This document shows, piece after piece, positions 6,061 through 7,833 of a stretch of 7,833 nucleotides of DNA; within the stretch, counting starts at the first letter, position 1, and every line of letters begins with the position of its first letter. Position numbers and translations under genes: made by a program. The notes beneath the pieces were generated by a model, which was given only the letters and a program-made list of their open reading frames with translations, ran no database searches and had not been told where the DNA came from. Location: the NCBI GenBank assembly GCA_002726845.1, contig PBSP01000013.1, positions 6,305 through 14,137 of the forward strand. The letters run 5' to 3'. Origin of the DNA: Methanobacteriota archaeon. Lineage in GTDB: Archaea > Thermoplasmatota > Poseidoniia > Poseidoniales > Poseidoniaceae.

Positions 6061-7833
6061 ATGCCTGAGGGTGAACCGTCGGATGATGTCATCGAAGAAG
6101 ATGACTCTGAAATGGTCACTGTGTGGGCACCAGAGCCCTCCAATCAAGGCGATGGAATCCTGTCCACAAGTATCGAAGAGTGGATTAACGAAGTTAAATT
6201 CGAAACGACCGAGGACGTACCGATACCAGAACGCTTAGTTGATCAAGTGATTGGCCAAGAAGCGGGATCGGTCGTCATCAAGAAGGCTGCTGAACAACGT
6301 CGTCACATGCTCATGATCGGTGACCCGGGAACCGGAAAATCGATGCTTGCTCGCTCAATGACTGACCTCCTTCCTCAGGATGCGCTGGAAGATGTTCTGG
6401 TTTATCCGAATGAAGACGATGAAAACGAACCCCGTGTTCGTTCGGTCCCCGCAGGGCGGGCTGAACGAATTGTTCGCATCCAGAAAGAAGCCATCCGAGA
6501 GCAAAAAGAAAAAGCACAACGCATGCTCCTTATTGGATTTGGAGCGGTTGCATTCCTTCTTGTTATCGTAGCTATCCCAAGCGGAGACATTCTTACCCTC
6601 CTGTTTGGAATGTTCCTGCTTATGTTCGGTTACATGTTCATCCGAAGCCGTCTTGGTTCGGGTGACGAGGGACGAATTCCGAAGGTCCTAGTAAAGCACG
6701 AACTGGACGAACGACCTCCATTCGTCGATGCAACAGCCACGCTTTCAGGTTCTCTTCTTGGAGATGTTCGCCATGATCCGTTCCAATCTGGAGGAATGGA
6801 GACACCTGCTCACGATCGGGTTGAACCAGGCGCAATTCACCGAGCAAACAAAGGTGTGCTCTACATCGATGAGATTAATCTCCTGCGTCTTGAGGAACAG
6901 CAAGCCCTGCTTACAGCAATGCAAGAGCGTGCTTTCCCAATCTCAGGTCGTTCTGAGCGGTCCTCTGGAGCGTTGACAAAAACAGAACCGGTTCCTTGCG
7001 ATTTCATTCTTATTGCAGCAGGAAATCTCGATGCAATTCAGGGAATGCATCCAGCACTTCGCAGTCGTATCCGAGGATACGGGTACGAAGTCTACGTAAA
7101 CTCGGAAATGCCTGATACAAACCCAAATCGAAAACGTCTCATTCGTTTCATTGCCCAAGAAGTTCGCCGTGACATTGGGACCACCCGTGAGATTCCGCAC
7201 TTCGATAAATCTGGAGTTTCAATAATTCTCCGTGAAGCCCAACGCCGTGCTGGACGAAGAGGTAAACTCTCTCTACGTCTTCGTGAGCTTGGCGGATTGG
7301 TTCGAATTGCTGGCGATTTAGCAGCAGAAGACGGAGCCCCCTACGTCACGGACGCCCACGTTCTTGCAGCACGCTCGATTGCGAAGCCGCTTGAACAACA
7401 GGTTGCGGACCGCATGATTGAACGCCGTTTGGATTATGCCCTTGTTGTTAATTCAGGCAATCGAGTTGGTCGCGTCAATGGACTTGCGGTGCTTGGTGCG
7501 AATTCTGGATTGTCGGACTTCTCCGGCATCATGCTTCCTGTCGAAGCACTCGTAACGCCCTCACAAGGTGGTGGCGGAAAGATTCATGCAACTGGTGGAC
7601 TCAGTGATTTGGCCAAAGAAAGCGTCACAAACGTTAGTGCGGTCATCAAGAAACTGACTGGGAAAGACGTTTCGGATTACGATATCCACATCCAATTTGT
7701 TGACACTCATGGTGTAGATGGCGATTCGGCTTCCATCACCATTGCAACTGCCGTAATCTCTGCATTGGAAAACATCCCAATTCGACAAGATCTTGCCATG
7801 ACTGGTTCGCTCTCAGTTCGCGGAGAGGTCCTC
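6061..7833 (+). CDS. lonB: Archaeal membrane-anchored ATP-dependent protease LonB (3' partial)
   Basis: The frame is open from ATG 6061 to the window end (591 codons). LonB is a hexameric AAA+ serine protease that degrades misfolded and regulatory proteins at the inner face of the membrane. After an acidic N terminus, the conserved RLVDQVIGQE (58-67) leads to Walker A GDPGTGKS (87-94). Two hydrophobic segments near 155-175 and 177-195 form the membrane insert between Walker A and Walker B that marks archaeal LonB. Walker B is VLYIDEIN (266-273), sensor-1 is AAGN (319-322), and candidate arginine fingers lie at R335-R339. The protease domain begins near 460 (VGRVNGLAVLG) and holds the serine nucleophile S556 in DGDSAS. 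The catalytic lysine motif would come soon after residue 591 and falls outside the window, so the gene is cut by the edge rather than broken. It follows the surface-protein gene in the same direction by 59 bp. Confidence 0.95.
   Translation, partial: MPEGEPSDDVIEEDDSEMVTVWAPEPSNQGDGILSTSIEEWINEVKFETTEDVPIPERLVDQVIGQEAGSVVIKKAAEQRRHMLMIGDPGTGKSMLARSMTDLLPQDALEDVLVYPNEDDENEPRVRSVPAGRAERIVRIQKEAIREQKEKAQRMLLIGFGAVAFLLVIVAIPSGDILTLLFGMFLLMFGYMFIRSRLGSGDEGRIPKVLVKHELDERPPFVDATATLSGSLLGDVRHDPFQSGGMETPAHDRVEPGAIHRANKGVLYIDEINLLRLEEQQALLTAMQERAFPISGRSERSSGALTKTEPVPCDFILIAAGNLDAIQGMHPALRSRIRGYGYEVYVNSEMPDTNPNRKRLIRFIAQEVRRDIGTTREIPHFDKSGVSIILREAQRRAGRRGKLSLRLRELGGLVRIAGDLAAEDGAPYVTDAHVLAARSIAKPLEQQVADRMIERRLDYALVVNSGNRVGRVNGLAVLGANSGLSDFSGIMLPVEALVTPSQGGGGKIHATGGLSDLAKESVTNVSAVIKKLTGKDVSDYDIHIQFVDTHGVDGDSASITIATAVISALENIPIRQDLAMTGSLSVRGEVL

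Noticed and set aside
5688..6068. Open frames on both strands over the 3' end of the large gene, including a + frame reaching into the lonB start
   Set aside because: The His/Pro-rich coding sequence lowers stop frequency in other frames; the products have no domain features and no start signals.
7800..7833. LonB as a truncated or catalytically dead protease
   Set aside because: The reading frame is intact to the last base and the catalytic serine is present; the missing lysine lies beyond the window edge.

Overview
The window looks like ordinary chromosome of a euryarchaeon, most likely a Marine Group II / Poseidoniales-type or other Thermoplasmatota-related lineage. The support is: an archaeal membrane-anchored LonB protease, an archaeal-type TrmI tRNA methyltransferase, two large single-pass surface proteins built from Ig/NEW3/CARDB/cadherin-like beta-sandwich modules, and a consensus archaeal TATA box placed so that the mRNA would be leaderless. 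The lineage is inferred from gene style; no rRNA or other phylogenetic marker is present. I see no mobile element, CRISPR array, tRNA or rRNA gene.

Layout: (1) 1-1572 (+) is the 3' part of a surface protein whose start lies outside the window. It has an ectodomain of NEW3/COG1470-like repeats, one membrane helix, an acidic linker and a cytosolic four-cysteine zinc ribbon. (2) 1573-2361 (-) is trmI, convergent with gene 1; the two stop codons abut inside one TGATCA with no intergenic base. (3) 2362-2476 is a 115-bp divergent control region. It holds a perfect 9-bp-arm palindrome, extendable to 13 bp with one bulge, and a TTATATAA box for the next gene. (4) 2477-6001 (+) is a 1174-residue exported protein. 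It carries a signal peptide, a thioredoxin-like domain with a PDI-type CGHC motif, several beta-sandwich domains, a juxtamembrane helix, one membrane helix, and a His/Pro-rich cytosolic tail ending in a Trp/Tyr-rich motif. (5) 6061-7833 (+) is lonB, lacking only its last codons, including the catalytic lysine.

The only gene-free stretches are 2362-2476 and 6002-6060, both short. No shared pathway is evident. Two genes (1 and 3) build the cell surface with parallel topology (beta-sandwich ectodomain, one helix, small cytosolic module). lonB, which follows gene 3 in the same direction after 59 bp, encodes a membrane-bound protease that could serve envelope quality control. trmI is housekeeping tRNA modification. 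The most interesting points are the CGHC thioredoxin-like module on a giant surface protein, the cytosolic modules on both surface proteins, and the palindrome between trmI and the large gene. I did not find a clear novel defence or mobile system.
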